Shown here: positions 62,562 to 64,000 of the stretch, piece by piece
Layout of the letters: each line of letters opens with the position of its first letter
How positions within the stretch are numbered: the first letter of the stretch is position 1
Assembly: GCA_902782145.1 (NCBI GenBank)
Contig: CACZLZ010000016.1
Span: 1 to 64,000, forward strand
Source: an uncultured Aeromonadales bacterium
Lineage (GTDB): Bacteria > Pseudomonadota > Gammaproteobacteria > Enterobacterales > Succinivibrionaceae
Direction of reading: 5' to 3'
Length of the DNA: 64,000 nt
Position numbers and translations under genes: made by a program
Notes under the pieces: generated by a model
Told to the model about the DNA's origin: nothing
What the model saw: the letters and a program-made list of their open reading frames with translations, nothing else
Databases searched by the model: none

Positions 62562-63773
62562 TCACTTGCCGTTCTTGTCTTCGCCCAGGCTCTTGAAGAA
62601 GTCGGCGATGGCGGCGCCCCAGCTCTTCTTCTGGGGATTGTGGACAGCACTCTTGCTGCTGCCGTCACCCTCCAGGGAGGCTTCCAGTTCCCGGAACAGT
62701 TTCTTCTGCTGCTCATTCAGGTTCACTGGGGTCTCAACCCGCACCTGGACAAACAGATCACCCCGGGCATCGCTGCCGATGGCCCGGACACCTTTGCCCC
62801 GGAGACGGAACTGCTTCCCGGACTGGGTGCCCTCGGGGATCTTAAGCTCACCCCGGGTGCCGTCAATGGTGGGGATCTCCACCTTGCCGCCCAGGGCAGC
62901 CATGGTGAAACTGATGGGCATCTCACAGAACAGGTCATAGTCCCGGCGCTGGAAGATCTTGTGGGGCTTGATGAACACCTGCACCATAAGATCACCGGGG
63001 GTTCCGCCCCTGACACCGGCCTCGCCCTCGCCCCGCAGGCGGATCCTCTGCCCCTCGTCAATACCGGCAGGGATCTTGACGGTGAGAGTACGGCGCTTGC
63101 GCACCCGACCGTCGCCGCCGCAGGTCTTGCAGGGGTTCTTCACAGTCCGGCCGGTGCCCATGCAATGGGGACATTCCATGATCTGGGAAATGAATCCCCG
63201 GGACTGCTGGATCTGACCGGTGCCGTGACAGTACTGGCAGGCATCGTACTTGGCATCAGGGGTTTCACTGCCGGAGCCGCCGCACTTCTGGCAGGAGGAA
63301 TAACTCTCAAACTCAATGTCCTTGGAGCACCCGGATACTGCCTCCTCCAGTGAGATCTCAATCCGGTAATTCAGATCACTGCCCCGGATGTCTGTAGATC
63401 GCCTCCGGCCACCACTGCGGCGGCCGAACATCTCGCCAAAGACACCGCCAAACAGATCCCCAAAATCCTCAAAACCGGCCCCACCGGCGCCACCGGCACC
63501 GCCGAAGCCGCCAAAGCCTCCGAAGCCGCCCTGGCCGAAACCAGTCTGGGGATCATTAGGATCAATGCCCTGATCAAACAGCTGCTTCTTCTGGGGATCA
63601 GAAAGAACCTCGTAGGCTTCCTTAACCTTCTTGAACTCCTCCTCAGCCTTCTTAGGATCATCAGGATTGCGATCCGGATGGTACTTCATGGCCAAATGGC
63701 GGTAGGCCTTCTTGATATCGGCCTCGGAGGCATCCTTGGAGACCCCCAGAATCTTGTAGTAATCCTTCTTCAT
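62562..63773 (-). CDS. dnaJ: Chaperone protein DnaJ
   Basis: DnaJ delivers unfolded proteins to DnaK and stimulates its ATPase. The 403-aa product has the J-domain with HPD in [10 protein letters not shown], a Gly/Phe-rich linker (80-110), four CxxCxGxG-type zinc motifs ([32 protein letters not shown]) and the C-terminal substrate domain. It lies 163 bp downstream of dnaK on the same strand. It is slightly longer than the E. coli protein because of the C-terminal tail. Confidence 0.97.
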   Translation of the reverse strand: MKKDYYKILGVSKDASEADIKKAYRHLAMKYHPDRNPDDPKKAEEEFKKVKEAYEVLSDPQKKQLFDQGIDPNDPQTGFGQGGFGGFGGFGGAGGAGGAGFEDFGDLFGGVFGEMFGRRSGGRRRSTDIRGSDLNYRIEISLEEAVSGCSKDIEFESYSSCQKCGGSGSETPDAKYDACQYCHGTGQIQQSRGFISQIMECPHCMGTGRTVKNPCKTCGGDGRVRKRRTLTVKIPAGIDEGQRIRLRGEGEAGVRGGTPGDLMVQVFIKPHKIFQRRDYDLFCEMPISFTMAALGGKVEIPTIDGTRGELKIPEGTQSGKQFRLRGKGVRAIGSDARGDLFVQVRVETPVNLNEQQKKLFRELEASLEGDGSSKSAVHNPQKKSWGAAIADFFKSLGEDKNGK

Positions 63774-63842
63774 AAACTCTCTCGCTCAAAACCGGAACAC
63801 CGGAGCAGGACAGCTCAACAGATCCTGACACCGCAGGACGGG

Positions 63843-63865
63843 AAAACGCCCGGGACCTGCCCGGG
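63843..63865 (-). terminator. Hairpin between dnaK and dnaJ, possible attenuator
   Basis: Two CCCGGG words five bases apart form a stem on the minus strand, followed by CGTTTT. It could terminate part of the dnaK transcript so that dnaJ is made in smaller amount. Confidence 0.4.
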
Positions 63866-63936
63866 ACGTCTCAAGGCGCACCCCGTTGCCGGAGCGCGCC
63901 ACCTCTCATGCTTGCGGTCAGGCCGCAGGATGGGAA

Positions 63937-64000
63937 TTACTTCTCAGTGAACTCGCCGTCCACCACATCGTCGTCCTTGCCGGCGCCGGAGGACTGGGAG
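63937..64000 (-). CDS. dnaK: Chaperone protein DnaK, C-terminal end (partial)
   Basis: The last 20 codons read SSGAGKDDDVVDGEFTEK-like before the stop. This is an acidic tail in the style of the DnaK C-terminus, and it sits directly upstream of dnaJ in the usual order. The rest lies outside the window. Confidence 0.88.
   Translation of the reverse strand, partial: SQSSGAGKDDDVVDGEFTEK

Overview
The window reads as chromosomal DNA from a GC-rich gammaproteobacterium. Gene order matches the Escherichia coli 20-minute region: ftsK-lolA-rarA-serS, infA, aat, trxB, clpA-clpS-cspD, icd and mnmA-hflD-purB. fadD-rnd, greA/yhbY, dnaK-dnaJ, cvpA-purF, purM, pdxH, ygiQ and dnaQ are also present. High GC, PF09820-type and AAA_14/DUF4143-type ATPases and the degraded intergenic repeats would fit a rumen or gut Succinivibrionaceae (Succinimonas-like). 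That placement is an inference from gene content only.

Layout. 1-7.96 kb: an Ala/Gly-rich open frame at the edge, rnd and fadD, a repeat-filled 1 kb gap, an AAA_14 ATPase, a membrane DjlA-like J-protein and a HEAT-like protein. 7.97-10.4 kb: an AT-rich island with a transposase remnant and a restriction-modification pair. 10.8-21.3 kb: a leftward housekeeping run, infA-ftsK-lolA-rarA-serS-cvpA-purF. 21.7-32.2 kb: an accessory block between infA and aat. It holds two tandem paralogous GTPases, a Ser/Thr kinase with a DUF6273-like tail, two paralogous zinc-ribbon proteins and a DUF697-like GTPase, with a divergent WYL regulator. This is the best candidate for an undescribed system. 32.4-45.3 kb: core genes aat, trxB, clpA, clpS, cspD, icd, mnmA, hflD and purB, interrupted by a PF09820-like ATPase whose nuclease motif looks degenerate. 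45.4-48.7 kb: an AT-richer accessory patch with broken AAA_14 genes, an intact PF09820/PDDEXK ATPase, an unknown ORF and an 84-bp direct repeat. 48.9-51.6 kb: four secreted or lipid-anchored proteins, three of them strikingly His-rich; the fourth is Pro/His repeat-bearing and carries a probable slippage frameshift. 51.7-64 kb: pdxH, a lipoprotein, ygiQ, a periplasmic ClpP-fold/TPR protein, purM, a zinc-ribbon protein, a REC/HD-GYP regulator behind palindromic operator-like sites, dnaQ, yhbY, greA, dnaJ and the 3' end of dnaK.

How the genes work together. purF, purB and purM serve de novo purine synthesis. Aat, ClpS and ClpA form the N-degron pathway. FtsK and LolA serve division and the envelope. 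RarA, DnaQ and RNase D serve replication and RNA maturation. DnaK, DnaJ and the DjlA-like protein serve protein folding. The kinase/GTPase/zinc-ribbon block is probably an autonomous signalling or conflict module controlled by its WYL protein. The His-rich proteins suggest envelope metal binding. No tRNA, rRNA or CRISPR array was recognised.
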